From positions 930,001-994,000 of the forward strand of contig NZ_CANLMB010000001.1 of the NCBI RefSeq assembly GCF_947492365.1: a stretch of 64,000 bases of DNA. Direction: 5' to 3'. The position numbers and the translations under genes were made by a program. Source of the DNA: an uncultured Erythrobacter sp. (GTDB taxonomy: Bacteria; Pseudomonadota; Alphaproteobacteria; Sphingomonadales; Sphingomonadaceae). Below are positions 1 to 10,140 of this stretch, one piece after another. The stretch's first letter is position 1; every line of letters starts with the position of its first letter. The notes beneath the pieces were generated by a model. It did no database searches. It was not told the DNA's origin and worked only from the letters and a program-made list of their open reading frames with translations.

Positions 1-206
1 AGACGTTCCTTAAGCTCCCAGACCAGACCGGGTTCGATCGAAGCGGACGCGCGTTTACGATCACGGTCAAGCAGTGTCGCCATCTCGGGCGTGAATAGCA
101 CCTGCGCGCCCTCTCCTGCCGCCGCCTGAGCCGCGTCTTCAATCGCAAACAGATTAGCCTCGGGATCAATCCCCGAAGTCATCTGCAAGATCGCGATTTT
201 GGGCAT
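1..206 (-). CDS. Carbon-nitrogen hydrolase (nitrilase superfamily), 5' part only
   Basis: The N-terminal 68 residues are present and the rest runs off the left edge. The protein begins MPKIAILQMTSG and contains LFTPEMATLLDRDRKR. The Glu of FTPE lies where the first catalytic Glu of the nitrilase Glu-Lys-Cys triad is found, so the protein is probably an amidase acting on small amides; the Nit1-type deaminated-glutathione amidase is one possibility. The Lys and Cys are outside the window, so catalysis cannot be confirmed. It starts 9 bases after the grxC stop on the same strand and is probably cotranscribed with grxC, which would suit a glutathione-related role. Confidence 0.8.
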   Translation of the reverse strand, partial: MPKIAILQMTSGIDPEANLFAIEDAAQAAAGEGAQVLFTPEMATLLDRDRKRASASIEPGLVWELKER

Positions 207-215
207 TGCTGCGCC

Positions 216-479
216 CTACCCCGCCAGCAATGCGTCGAGCTTGCCCTGCGCCTCTAGCATGGCGAGATCGTCGGAGCCGCCGATGTGGTGATCGCCGATG
301 AAAATCTGGGGCACGGTGCGCGCTTCGGGTGCGCGCTCAAGCATCTCTGCCTTTTTCGGGCCGCCCATTGTGATGTCGTGCTCCTTGAACTCCACACCCT
401 TGGACGACAGCAGATGCTTTGCCCGGTGGCAAAAGCCGCAGGTGAACTTGGTGTAGATGTCGACGGTCGGTTTGGTCAT
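216..479 (-). CDS. grxC: Glutaredoxin 3 (GrxC type)
   Basis: An 87-residue dithiol glutaredoxin, the usual length. It carries the redox motif CGFC (Cys14, Cys17), the cis-proline segment TVPQIFIG and the glutathione-binding GGSDDL near residue 68. The family reduces protein and low-molecular disulfides in the cytosol with glutathione as electron donor. It is the first gene of a minus-strand pair with the nitrilase-family gene and diverges from the Hsp20 gene across about 200 bases. The ATG start gives full family length. Confidence 0.93.
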   Translation of the reverse strand: MTKPTVDIYTKFTCGFCHRAKHLLSSKGVEFKEHDITMGGPKKAEMLERAPEARTVPQIFIGDHHIGGSDDLAMLEAQGKLDALLAG

Positions 480-524
480 CGCGTTAATCCTGTAAATCCG
501 CTTTCAAAGCCGCATTCAAAAACT

Positions 525-553
525 CTTGAAAGCCGGTTTGCCCGTCCTAATTA
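525..553 (+). promoter_or_regulatory. Putative heat-shock (RpoH) promoter for Hsp20
   Basis: CTTGAAA at 525-531 and CCTAATTA at 546-553 are separated by 14 bases. The -35 element matches the sigma-32 consensus exactly; the -10 element is a partial match to CCCATNT. The site is about 130 bases upstream of an Hsp20 start, leaving room for a structured leader. Inferred from sequence only. Confidence 0.5.
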
Positions 554-559
554 GTGTGT

Positions 560-683
560 GTCGCCGGTTTGATCCAGTTGTTCCGCCAATAATGGGGAGC
601 CGCAGACCGCGATTCACCGGCAGGCGCTGCATGAGGCAGGCCTGTCACCACACAAATTGCTCAAAGCAAAGAGGATTTGAACT
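560..683 (+). promoter_or_regulatory. ROSE-like RNA thermometer in the Hsp20 leader
   Basis: The leader can form several hairpins. GCCGGT (563-568) can pair with ACCGGC (616-621). CAGGC+CTGC (621-625, 627-630) can pair with GCAG+GCCTG (636-639, 640-644) with one bulged G. The 3' end has TTGCTC (657-662) just before the Shine-Dalgarno GAGGA (671-675) and the start context GGATTTGAACTATG. This resembles the ROSE elements of alphaproteobacterial small heat-shock genes, where a TTGCT segment pairs imperfectly with the ribosome site and opens on heating. TTGCT can also pair with AGCAA at 665-669, so the terminal fold is uncertain. Confidence 0.55.
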
Positions 684-1175
684 ATGTCACGTCTTGATTT
701 TACCCCCTATCGCCGCAGCACCGTTGGCTTTGACCGCCTGTTCGACATGCTCGAAAGCCAGGCCCGCGCCAGTTCGGGCGACAATTACCCACCCTTCAAC
801 ATCGCGCGGCGCGGTGAAGACAATTACCGGATCACCCTCGCCGTCGCCGGTTTCCGCCCGCAGGATATTGAGATCACTGCGCAGGCCAACCTGCTGACCG
901 TGCAAGGCAAGAAACGCGAAGAGAACGACGATGGTAGCGAGCTGCTCCATGTCGGGATCGCAAACCGCGGCTTTGAACGCCGATTTGAACTGGCCGACTA
1001 TGTCCGCGTCGCAAATGCCGACCTGGCAGACGGTCTGCTGATCATCGATCTGGTACGCGAAGTGCCCGAGGCGATGAAGCCCAAGAAGATCGCGGTGAAT
1101 GGCAGCACCAATGCCAGCGCAACTCTGACCGCTGTCCCAGACAGCGATAAGGACGACTCCGCCAACGCTGCGTGA
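684..1175 (+). CDS. Small heat-shock protein, Hsp20/IbpA type
   Basis: A 163-residue protein. The start FTPYRRSTVGFDRLFDML is typical of IbpA-class proteins. An alpha-crystallin domain covers roughly residues 35-130 (PFNIARRGEDNYRITLAVAG, then LTVQGKKRE, GIANRGFERRFELADYV, ADGLLIIDL). Residues after about 140 form a low-complexity tail rich in Ala, Thr and Asp. The family holds unfolding proteins as ATP-independent cytosolic oligomers during heat stress. It stands alone, with a putative RpoH promoter and thermometer-like leader before it and a strong hairpin after it, so it is probably heat-regulated at both levels. Confidence 0.92.
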   Translation: MSRLDFTPYRRSTVGFDRLFDMLESQARASSGDNYPPFNIARRGEDNYRITLAVAGFRPQDIEITAQANLLTVQGKKREENDDGSELLHVGIANRGFERRFELADYVRVANADLADGLLIIDLVREVPEAMKPKKIAVNGSTNASATLTAVPDSDKDDSANAA

Positions 1176-1218
1176 GCGCAAGTCCCGCGATAATCTCGAT
1201 AATTTGATAAAGTTAAGT

Positions 1219-1253
1219 GGGGGCGGTCCCGAAGGACTCGCCCCCGCGGTTTT
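1219..1253 (+). terminator. Rho-independent terminator after Hsp20
   Basis: GGGGGCG (1219-1225) + GTCC pairs with GGAC + CGCCCCC (1239-1245) around a CGAA loop (1230-1233), with one unpaired T at 1238. The stem is followed by GCGGTTTT. It lies 44 bases after the Hsp20 stop. Confidence 0.85.
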
Positions 1254-1582
1254 AACACCGCCTCGTCCGGTTCTGACCATCCGGGTCGCAGAAGATGGTC
1301 AATCCCGGCTCGAGCTCGTTGCAGCCATGTATGGAAGCCGCGATGGCGGCTATGCTGCGAAACCCTGTATCTGTTTTGCCCTTCTTTCGCTTCGATCAGA
1401 CGCCCGGACCTACGCTGGGCACCCTTACGAAAACCTGTAGGCTTGCCGACTGGTAAAACGCATTTGGTCGCTGACGCAAGCGCTATTTCGAAAGCTTGTA
1501 AAAAGACGACAGATTATATCAGATAAAGAGCCCCATCCGCTGTTTTACGAATGACCAGCGCAGGATTGAAACTCTCGGGGGA
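1254..1582. other. Gene-free stretch between Hsp20 and pyrG
   Basis: About 330 bases between convergent genes. An open frame at 1204-1440 crosses the terminator stem, has no ribosome site and resembles no family I know. I see no tRNA, no clear terminator for pyrG and no repeat. The stretch from about 1490 to 1545 is AT-richer than its surroundings. A small RNA cannot be excluded. Confidence 0.6.
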
Positions 1583-3232
<1,650 letters not shown>

Positions 3233-3324
3233 TTAAGCGTCTGATTGGATTCGGGGCAAGCGAATTGCACCGCGAGAAGGCGCGCAATCCACAAGGATGT
3301 GAGAAAGTGTTGCTTTAACGCCGA

Positions 3325-3711
3325 TTATTCGGCGAGCGGATCGTCGCTTGCAGGTTCACCCAGCAAATCTTCGGTCGAAGCTGCTGCGCTGCCCTCACCG
3401 TCCGAGCTTTCGCCCAGAAGGTCATCGGCGCTTGGTGCGGTGACATTGCGATCGAGATCGCTGGTGATGTCATCCAGGCTCGATTCGTTCACGGCCAGTG
3501 CCGCAAGCGTGATCGACAGGCCGACAAAGGCAATTGCCAGCCAGCGGGTCGAGCGTGTGAGGAAATCCGCAGCGCCGCGTGCGCCCAGTGCGCCGGACGG
3601 ATTGCCGCCAATGCCAAGCCCCCCGCCTTCGCTGCGCTGCATGAGCACGACGGCGACGAGCGCGGCGGCCACGATGGCCTGAATGACGGTAAGGATGATG
3701 AACAGCGACAT
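3325..3711 (-). CDS. secG: Preprotein translocase subunit SecG
   Basis: A 128-residue inner-membrane protein. A first hydrophobic segment at about residues 3-22 is followed by the family signature LMQRSEGGGLGIGG, then a second segment (WLAIAFVGLSITLAALAV). An acidic, low-complexity tail contains DDLLGES and EDLLGEP, a small internal repeat. SecG assists SecYEG-dependent export. It lies between tpiA and pyrG, a common alphaproteobacterial order. The tail makes it longer than the E. coli protein (110 residues). Confidence 0.93.
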   Translation of the reverse strand: MSLFIILTVIQAIVAAALVAVVLMQRSEGGGLGIGGNPSGALGARGAADFLTRSTRWLAIAFVGLSITLAALAVNESSLDDITSDLDRNVTAPSADDLLGESSDGEGSAAASTEDLLGEPASDDPLAE

Positions 3712-3801
3712 GAATTTCTCTACTCGGGTCTAGTCAGTGCAGCGCATCTAGTGATGCAAGCGCGCCGGGGCAAGGCACAACCCGCCGCGACGCCTCTGCA
3801 A

Positions 3802-4566
3802 TCAGCTCTCTTCGCTGTCACCAGCTGCCAATGCGATGCCCATAAAGCTGTCTGCGGTGAGGCTCGCCCCGCCAACCAATGCACCGCCGACTTCGGCAGT
3901 GCCAAGGATTTCGCCAGCATTTTCAGGCTTCACGGAGCCGCCATAGAGAATGCGGACTTCGCTGCCCTGCTCATCGCCGTACAATTCGACCAGCAACGCG
4001 CGCAGCTCGCCGTGCATTTCGGCAATATCTTCAACGGTCGCGGTCTTGCCGGTACCAATCGCCCAGATCGGTTCATAGGCGATGGTGAGCGTATCTGCCG
4101 GATTCTCGATTTTCTCTGGCAGCGACGCCTTGATCTGCTTTTTGACAAAGCCGACCGCGCGGCCTGCATCGCGGGTTTTCTCGGTCTCGCCGCAGCACAT
4201 GATGACACGCAGGCCAGCTGCAAAGGCGGATTCGGCCTTCGCGCGGACCGTCGCGTCATTTTCGGAATGGTTCTGACGCCGCTCGCTATGGCCTAGAATT
4301 ACGAATTTTGCGCCGGCATCGGCGATCATCGCGGCAGAAATGTCGCCGGTATGCGCGCCTTCCGCCTCGTGATGGCAATCCTGAGCGCCCACTGCGATCT
4401 GTTCCGCCTCGCGGTGGACCGGGTGGATCAGCGTGTAAGGCGGCGCGATCGCCACCTCCACTTTCATATGGCGCTGGGCTGCGCGGTCGATGGCGCGCGC
4501 TTCGGAAAGCATGGCGCGGGTGCCATGCATCTTCCAGTTTCCAACGATATAGGGCCGCAAGGGCAT
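3802..4566 (-). CDS. tpiA: Triosephosphate isomerase
   Basis: A 254-residue glycolytic enzyme interconverting dihydroxyacetone phosphate and glyceraldehyde-3-phosphate. Catalytic elements are visible: Lys12 in GNWKMHG, the His of LGHSERR and the Glu of AYEPIWAIGTG; GGSVKPENA binds phosphate. A GTG directly precedes the ATG. I chose the ATG because AGGA lies 7 bases before it and only 4 before the GTG. It heads the tpiA-secG-pyrG run and diverges from the ppiD-like gene. Confidence 0.96.
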   Translation of the reverse strand: MPLRPYIVGNWKMHGTRAMLSEARAIDRAAQRHMKVEVAIAPPYTLIHPVHREAEQIAVGAQDCHHEAEGAHTGDISAAMIADAGAKFVILGHSERRQNHSENDATVRAKAESAFAAGLRVIMCCGETEKTRDAGRAVGFVKKQIKASLPEKIENPADTLTIAYEPIWAIGTGKTATVEDIAEMHGELRALLVELYGDEQGSEVRILYGGSVKPENAGEILGTAEVGGALVGGASLTADSFMGIALAAGDSEES

Positions 4567-4826
4567 CACGTTTTCCTGTAAATACGAAAGAGTTCTACGA
4601 TTCTGCGATGCAGATGTAGGTAACGGGGGACGGGTCCGCTAGCCGAGGACTTATCTTTAGTCAAAAGCTCTGCGAACCTGTTGCCGCGAGGTCGCAGGGC
4701 CGATATGGCGCGTCTCCAAGGAATCCGGCGGCGTAACGCACCCTATATCGCCTTCGGACCAAGCACACGATCGAACGCTCGCCCCGTCTGCGGCGGTGTT
4801 CGATACTACCGGGAAGACGCAAGAAT
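4567..4826. other. Divergent control region, tpiA / ppiD-like gene
   Basis: About 260 bases that must hold promoters for both directions. CTGCGA (4670-4675) can pair with TCGCAG (4692-4697), extended by CC/GG, giving a hairpin of about 8 base pairs in the leader of the ppiD-like gene. No reading frame I can support, and no promoter I can place with confidence. Confidence 0.5.
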
Positions 4827-6764
4827 ATGATTTCGCTGTTTCGCAATTTCTTCCAGTCCAAGATTGGCCTGCCGATATTTATCGGATTTCTCGTCCTTGT
4901 CGGTTTCGCCTTTGCGATGGCGGATGTTTCCGGTTCGGCGACGTTTGGCGGTTTGACCGGCGATGACAAGATTGTTGTCGTGGGCAATGACGATGTGTCT
5001 GCAGTCGAAATGACAAGTTCGATGAACAGCGCCCTGCGTCAGGCGCAGGCGCAAAACCCGACGATCACGATGCAGCAATTCATCGATAGCGGCGCGCTGG
5101 AAGACCAGCTTGAACTGATTATCGACCGCTATTCTATCGGCATGTTCGCTCAGGATTACGGCCTGCGCGCCGGCGAAAATCTGGTGAATAGCGAGCTGCT
5201 CCAGATTTCCGCTTTCCAGGATCTGACCGGCAATTTCGACCGCGCCACATACCTCGCCGCGTTGCAGCGACAGGGCATAACTGACGAGATTTTGCGGCGC
5301 GACATTTCGGACGGGATGCTGGCTCAGCAAATCCTCAGCCCTGCCTTTGCTGCACCCGTGATGCCCGAAGCTGTGGCGCGCCAATATGCCGCTTTGGTGC
5401 TTGAGCGGCGGCGCGGTTCGATCGGACTTATCCCCGGCAGCGAATTCGCGCCGGATGCCGATCCGGCCGAGGAAGAGCTCAACACATTCTACAGCGAGAA
5501 CCGTTCTGACTACGTGCTGCCCGAACGGCGGACTTTGCGCGTTGCAACCTTTGGCGCGGACAGCGTGACCGCCGATCTCGAACCGACTGCAGAGCAGATC
5601 GCTGAACGTTACGAAGCCAATGCCGAGCTTTACGATGCGGGCGAGCGGCGCGCGGTTACGTCCTTTGTGGTCCCGACGCAGGAGGCCGCCAATGCGCTGG
5701 TCGCCCGTATCCGCGGCGGCATTTCACTCGAAGCCGCAGCGCAGGAGGCGGGCTTCAACGTTTCTCCCGGCCCCTTGCTTGAACGCGACGAACTGACCAG
5801 CTCAACCAGCGCCGCTCTGGCAGACGCTGTCTTTGCCGCGAGCGAAGGCAGTGTTGCCGATCCGGCACGCGCGGCACTGGGCTGGTATGTGGCGCGCGTC
5901 GATGATGTCGAGGCAATTCCTGCACGCAGCCTTGCCGAAGTGCGCGACGATATCGCAGGGGCATTGCGGCGGGAAGCGCAAATGGAAGCCCTTGCCGAAC
6001 TGAGCAGCCGGATCGAAGAAATGGTCAACACCGGCACGTCGCTCACCGATGTGGCGACGGGGCTTGGTCTTGAAATGACCTCTTTTCCCGATGTGACCGC
6101 CAATGGCCAGGTGTTCGGATCGCCGGGTCAGGGGATTCCTCCCGGCCTGCGTCCGATTCTGGATACGGCTTTCCAGATGAGCGAAGGCAATCCGCAACTC
6201 GCTGAGCTGGTGCCGGGAGTGCAGTTCCTGATTTTCGACGTGGCGGACATTGTTGAAAGCGATGCCCCTCCGATTGAACTCATCCGCGACCGCGTCGTCC
6301 GCGATTGGAAGCAAAACGAAGGCAACAAGGCGGCGCGTGAGGCTGCGGACCGTATCTTGGCCGCTGTGCGCGGAGGAACCGCTCTGCCCGAGGCAATGCG
6401 GGCAGAGAACGCCGCACTCGGCCGGATCGAAAATGTCGATCTTCGCCGCGTCGACCTGCTTGCCAATGCCGAGCAGGGCATTCCGACTGCGCTCGTCTTG
6501 ATGTTCTCGATGGCGCAGAACTCGACCAAGATCCTTGAGGATTCGGCTAATCTTGGTTGGTATGTGGTCGATCTTGACGCGATTGAGACCGATCCGATCG
6601 AAGACAATCCCGATACGCTCACCCAGACCCGCGAGCAGCTTACCCCGGCGCTGGTTGGCGAATACAACGCACAGCTGACCCGCGCGATCCGCGATGAAGT
6701 CGGCGTTGAGCGAAACGAAGAGGCAATCGAGCAATTGCGCGCGACGTTGACCGGCGCGCGCTGA
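4827..6764 (+). CDS. Membrane-anchored SurA/PpiD-type peptidyl-prolyl isomerase
   Basis: A 645-residue protein. A short cytoplasmic N-terminus is followed by one membrane segment (about 14-31, GLPIFIGFLVLVGFAFAM), leaving the rest periplasmic. A SurA-type N-terminal chaperone region follows (about 35-190), then a parvulin-like segment at about 270-360 with weak similarity to active rotamases, and a second chaperone-like region (about 400-640). Known PpiD proteins sit at the Sec exit and assist folding of exported proteins. It lies directly upstream of trpE, a common sphingomonad arrangement. The isomerase core looks degenerate, so a chaperone role is more likely than catalysis. Confidence 0.85.
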   Translation: MISLFRNFFQSKIGLPIFIGFLVLVGFAFAMADVSGSATFGGLTGDDKIVVVGNDDVSAVEMTSSMNSALRQAQAQNPTITMQQFIDSGALEDQLELIIDRYSIGMFAQDYGLRAGENLVNSELLQISAFQDLTGNFDRATYLAALQRQGITDEILRRDISDGMLAQQILSPAFAAPVMPEAVARQYAALVLERRRGSIGLIPGSEFAPDADPAEEELNTFYSENRSDYVLPERRTLRVATFGADSVTADLEPTAEQIAERYEANAELYDAGERRAVTSFVVPTQEAANALVARIRGGISLEAAAQEAGFNVSPGPLLERDELTSSTSAALADAVFAASEGSVADPARAALGWYVARVDDVEAIPARSLAEVRDDIAGALRREAQMEALAELSSRIEEMVNTGTSLTDVATGLGLEMTSFPDVTANGQVFGSPGQGIPPGLRPILDTAFQMSEGNPQLAELVPGVQFLIFDVADIVESDAPPIELIRDRVVRDWKQNEGNKAAREAADRILAAVRGGTALPEAMRAENAALGRIENVDLRRVDLLANAEQGIPTALVLMFSMAQNSTKILEDSANLGWYVVDLDAIETDPIEDNPDTLTQTREQLTPALVGEYNAQLTRAIRDEVGVERNEEAIEQLRATLTGAR

Positions 6765-6803
6765 CGCTGATGCGCGCTTTGAACATCTAGCCCTGATCAA
6801 CGA

Positions 6804-8321
6804 GTGACGTCCCCCGCCCGCCTGGAAAACGCTCAAGCCGCAGCGCAAGCCCTTGCCAGCGGCAAGCCCGCGCTGGTGTGGCGGCGCGTGGTTGCGGATA
6901 GCGACACGCCCGTAGGCGCAGCTCGGCGCTTGATCGAGCCGGGGCGCGGCGACTTCCTGCTCGAATCGGTCGAAGGCGGCGAGGTGCGCGGGCGTTACAG
7001 CCTGCTTGGCCTCGACCCTGATCTGGTCTTCCGCGCCAGCGAGAGCGCGGCCGCGATCAACCGCACTTGGAAAAGCGACCGCGAGGCGTTTGAGGCGTGC
7101 GAGGGCGATGCGCTGTCCGAATTGCGCACACTCGCCGCGCAGTGCCGGATCGACGTGCCTGACGCTCTGCCGCCTGCCCTCGCCTGCCTGGTCGGCTATT
7201 TCGGCTACGAGACTATTGGCCTTGTCGAAACGCTCCCCCGTGCGCCGCAAAGCGAGCTTGCGCTGCCCGACATGTTGTTTGTGCGGCCCACCGTGATCCT
7301 GATCTTCGATAGCCTTTCGGACCAGCTCTATTGCGTCGCACCGATCTGGAGCGCCAGCGATCCGGCGCGGTCAATTGAAGAAGCAGGCGATCGCATCGAC
7401 GAAACTCTGCGCACCCTCGCTCGCCCCCGCCCTGACCAACCGCGCCTCTCCGGCGATGTTGCCGAACCGGAACTGACGCCGGTGATGCAGGGGGAAGACT
7501 ACAAGGGGCTGGTCGGCCGCGCGAAGGACTACATTCTGGCAGGCGATGTCTTTCAGGTGGTGCTGGCGCAGCGCTTTACCTGCCCGTTCGAGCTGCCTCC
7601 GCTGGAACTCTACCGCAGCCTGCGCCGGGTTAACCCCTCGCCCTTCCTCTATTTCCTCGACCTGCCCGGCTTTGCGATTGTCGGGTCCAGCCCTGAGATC
7701 CTCGTCCGCGTGCGCGACGGCGAAGTCACAATACGGCCCATCGCCGGCACGCGGCCTCGTGGGGAAAATCGCGCGGAAGACGACGCCAACGAAGCCTCGC
7801 TGTTGGCTGACCCCAAGGAACGCGCAGAACACCTCATGCTGCTCGATCTGGGCCGCAACGATGTTGGCCGCGTCGCGCAACAGGGCAGCGTCGAAGTCAC
7901 CGACAGCTTCACCATTGAGCGCTACAGCCACGTCATGCACATCGTCTCCAATGTTGTTGGAGAGTTGGCGGGCGACAAAGACGCGCTCGACGCTTTGTTC
8001 GCAGGCTTTCCCGCAGGCACCGTGTCAGGCGCGCCCAAGATCAGAGCCTGCGAGATCATCGCCGAACTCGAACCCGAAACGCGCGGAGCCTATGCGGGCG
8101 GTGTCGGCTATTTCGCGCCTGACGGATCAGTGGATAGCTGCATCGTGCTGCGCACAGCCGTCGTCAAAGACGGGGTCATGCATGTGCAAGCGGGCGCGGG
8201 GATTGTCGCTGATAGCGAGCCTGACTACGAACTCGCCGAATGCCGCGCAAAGGCAGGCGCTTTGATCGCCGCAGCAAAAGAAGCCGTACGCATCGCCAGC
8301 GAACCGGAATTTGGACAATGA
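6804..8321 (+). CDS. trpE: Anthranilate synthase component I
   Basis: A 505-residue enzyme making anthranilate from chorismate with TrpG, the first step of tryptophan synthesis. The tryptophan feedback motif LLES is present (FLLESVEGG). Chorismate-site motifs include VFQVVLAQRF, VGSSPEILVR, IRPIAGTRPRG, LLDLGRNDVGRV and FPAGTVSGAPKIRA. The start is GTG, 39 bases after the preceding stop. That is too little room for a leader-peptide attenuator, and none is visible. The stop overlaps the next gene's ATG by 4 bases. Confidence 0.97.
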   Translation: MTSPARLENAQAAAQALASGKPALVWRRVVADSDTPVGAARRLIEPGRGDFLLESVEGGEVRGRYSLLGLDPDLVFRASESAAAINRTWKSDREAFEACEGDALSELRTLAAQCRIDVPDALPPALACLVGYFGYETIGLVETLPRAPQSELALPDMLFVRPTVILIFDSLSDQLYCVAPIWSASDPARSIEEAGDRIDETLRTLARPRPDQPRLSGDVAEPELTPVMQGEDYKGLVGRAKDYILAGDVFQVVLAQRFTCPFELPPLELYRSLRRVNPSPFLYFLDLPGFAIVGSSPEILVRVRDGEVTIRPIAGTRPRGENRAEDDANEASLLADPKERAEHLMLLDLGRNDVGRVAQQGSVEVTDSFTIERYSHVMHIVSNVVGELAGDKDALDALFAGFPAGTVSGAPKIRACEIIAELEPETRGAYAGGVGYFAPDGSVDSCIVLRTAVVKDGVMHVQAGAGIVADSEPDYELAECRAKAGALIAAAKEAVRIASEPEFGQ

Positions 8322-9160
8322 AGAAGTACCTCCTCCTGATCGCCCCCTTTGGCCTCACCCTCACCGCCTGCGAACAGCAGCCCGAAGGCGAGCCTGTCGT
8401 GCGCACTGAACTGGGCGAACCGGTGGCGAGCAGCGAGCCCGTAGAAGAGCTTGTGCCAACGCAGGCCGCCAATCCCGCCTCAGCCTGTCAACCCGTGACA
8501 TTCGAAGGCGTTTCGCTCACGCACTGCATCGCCGATCCCGAACTTCACCGGATCAGCACCGGCCTTGCGCCTGCGAGCGGTGAGAATTTCGGCACTATCG
8601 AAGCGTGGGCCGCTGGCCGCAATGAGGGCGACATCGCCTTTGTTATGAATGGCGGCATGTATGACGACGCGCTGCGTCCCATCGGCTATTACGTGCAAGA
8701 CCGCGACCGGCTTGCCGAGCTCAACCGCGCGGACGGGGACGGGAACTTTTTCCTCAAGCCCAATGGCGTGTTTTTCGGCACTGGCGGCAGATGGCAGTTG
8801 ATCGAGACCGACACGTTCCTGCGGACCATCGGCACTCGCCCTGAATTCGGCACGCAATCGGGGCCGATGCTGGTCATCAATGGTAATCTGCATCCGGAGA
8901 TTCAGGATGACGGCCCATCAAAAGCCTTGCGCAATGGCGTCGGCGTGGCGAGCGACGGTAAGGCGCATTTCGTCATCTCGAACGCGCCCTTGAGCTTCGG
9001 CCAACTCGCGCGCTTCTTCCGCGACGAGCTGGAAGTGCCCAATGCGCTCTTCCTCGACGGCAATATTTCCTCGCTTTGGGATCCAGCAACAGGCCGTATG
9101 GATAGCCGCCGCGTCGGCCCGTTGCTGGTGGTGGAGAAAGTCCCCGGAGCAGAACAATGA
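8318..9160 (+). CDS. Exported lipoprotein, phosphodiester glycosidase (NAGPA/DUF2233) family
   Basis: A 280-residue protein whose ATG overlaps the trpE stop by 4 bases. The N-terminus MKKYLLLIAPFGLTLTAC is a lipoprotein signal with Cys at about residue 18. Family blocks are present: AFVMNGGMYDD, KPNGVFFG, SGPMLVINGNL, RNGVGV and LFLDGNISSLWDP. The family includes the lysosomal uncovering enzyme that removes N-acetylglucosamine from a phosphodiester; bacterial members probably act on phosphodiester-linked sugars in the envelope. A role in tryptophan synthesis is not expected. It also overlaps the next start by 4 bases. Confidence 0.8.
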   Translation: MKKYLLLIAPFGLTLTACEQQPEGEPVVRTELGEPVASSEPVEELVPTQAANPASACQPVTFEGVSLTHCIADPELHRISTGLAPASGENFGTIEAWAAGRNEGDIAFVMNGGMYDDALRPIGYYVQDRDRLAELNRADGDGNFFLKPNGVFFGTGGRWQLIETDTFLRTIGTRPEFGTQSGPMLVINGNLHPEIQDDGPSKALRNGVGVASDGKAHFVISNAPLSFGQLARFFRDELEVPNALFLDGNISSLWDPATGRMDSRRVGPLLVVEKVPGAEQ

Positions 9161-10122
9161 GCAATTCCAACATGATTGACTACGCCCGCACGCTCTATCC
9201 CGAGATCGAACCCTACGAGACCGGCATGCTCGATGTCGGCGAAGGGCATCAGCTCTATTACGAGCGGGTTGGCACCCCGGGTGCGAAGCCTGCGGTGTTC
9301 CTGCATGGCGGTCCAGGAGGCGGCATGGCCCCCTCCCATCGCCGCCAGTGGGATCCCTCGAAATACGACGTGCTGCTGTTCGACCAGCGCGGCTGCGGCA
9401 AATCGCTGCCCTTTGCCGAGATCGAGAATAACGACACATGGCGCATCGTCGCCGATATCGAGCGGCTGCGCGAAATGTGCGGGCATGAGGCTTGGCAAGT
9501 GTTCGGCGGCAGCTGGGGCGCGACGCTTGCGCTCGCCTATGCGCAAAAGCACCCTGAGCGCACCACAGAGATCATCCTGCGCGGCGTCTTCCTCGCCCGT
9601 CAGAGCGAAAAGGGCTGGCTCTACAATTTCGGCGCGAGCCAGATCATGGCGGAGCAATGGGACGCCTTCACCGGCCTGATACCCGAAGACGAACGCGGCG
9701 ATCTGGTGAAGGCCTATTACGAGCGCCTGACCAGCGACGACGAAGCCACACGGCTCGAAGCGGCCAAGCAATGGTCGCTGTGGGAGGGCAATGTCGCGAC
9801 TTTGCTGCCCAATGAAAGCCTGCTCGAAGAGTTTGCTGACCCGTCCAAAGCCGTCCCATTCGCCCGCATCTGCGCGCGTTTCTTCCTCGAGGATTTCTTC
9901 CTTGAAGAAGCTCAGCTGGTGCGTGATATCGACCGGATCAAGGACATCCCCATGGTGATCGTCCAAGGCCGCCACGACATCTGCACCCCGCCCACCAGCG
10001 CGTGGGAGATCAAGAAAGCCCTACCCGAAGCGGAACTCTGGATGGTCGCGGACGCAGGCCACTCTGCGAGCGAACCGGGGATTATCGACGGGCTAGTGCG
10101 CGCGACCGACAAGTTTGCCTAG
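9157..10122 (+). CDS. pip: Proline iminopeptidase (peptidase S33)
   Basis: A 321-residue alpha/beta hydrolase. It shows the oxyanion motif HGGPGGG, DQRGCGKS, the nucleophile elbow GGSWG, the acid region VIVQGRHDICTPP and the catalytic His near the end (DAGHSASEPG). The family removes N-terminal proline from peptides. A short N-terminal sequence (about 10 residues, no signal peptide) suggests a cytosolic enzyme. It is coupled to the lipoprotein gene upstream and is followed after 18 bases by trpG, so it is cotranscribed with trp genes. Confidence 0.9.
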   Translation: MSNSNMIDYARTLYPEIEPYETGMLDVGEGHQLYYERVGTPGAKPAVFLHGGPGGGMAPSHRRQWDPSKYDVLLFDQRGCGKSLPFAEIENNDTWRIVADIERLREMCGHEAWQVFGGSWGATLALAYAQKHPERTTEIILRGVFLARQSEKGWLYNFGASQIMAEQWDAFTGLIPEDERGDLVKAYYERLTSDDEATRLEAAKQWSLWEGNVATLLPNESLLEEFADPSKAVPFARICARFFLEDFFLEEAQLVRDIDRIKDIPMVIVQGRHDICTPPTSAWEIKKALPEAELWMVADAGHSASEPGIIDGLVRATDKFA

Positions 10123-10140
10123 GAGCGTGAACCAAGCCCC

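Noticed and set aside
1204..1440. 78-codon open frame after Hsp20
   Set aside because: Begins before and runs through the strong terminator stem, no ribosome site, no family similarity.
6756..6803. GCGCGC...GCGCGC inverted repeat at the end of the ppiD-like gene, considered as a trp attenuator
   Set aside because: No leader peptide with Trp codons and only 39 bases before the trpE start; the 6-base self-complementary stem is expected by chance in GC-rich DNA.
5802..7250. 482-codon open frame antisense to the ppiD-like gene and trpE
   Set aside because: Runs across the end of one conserved gene and the start of another; shadow frame.
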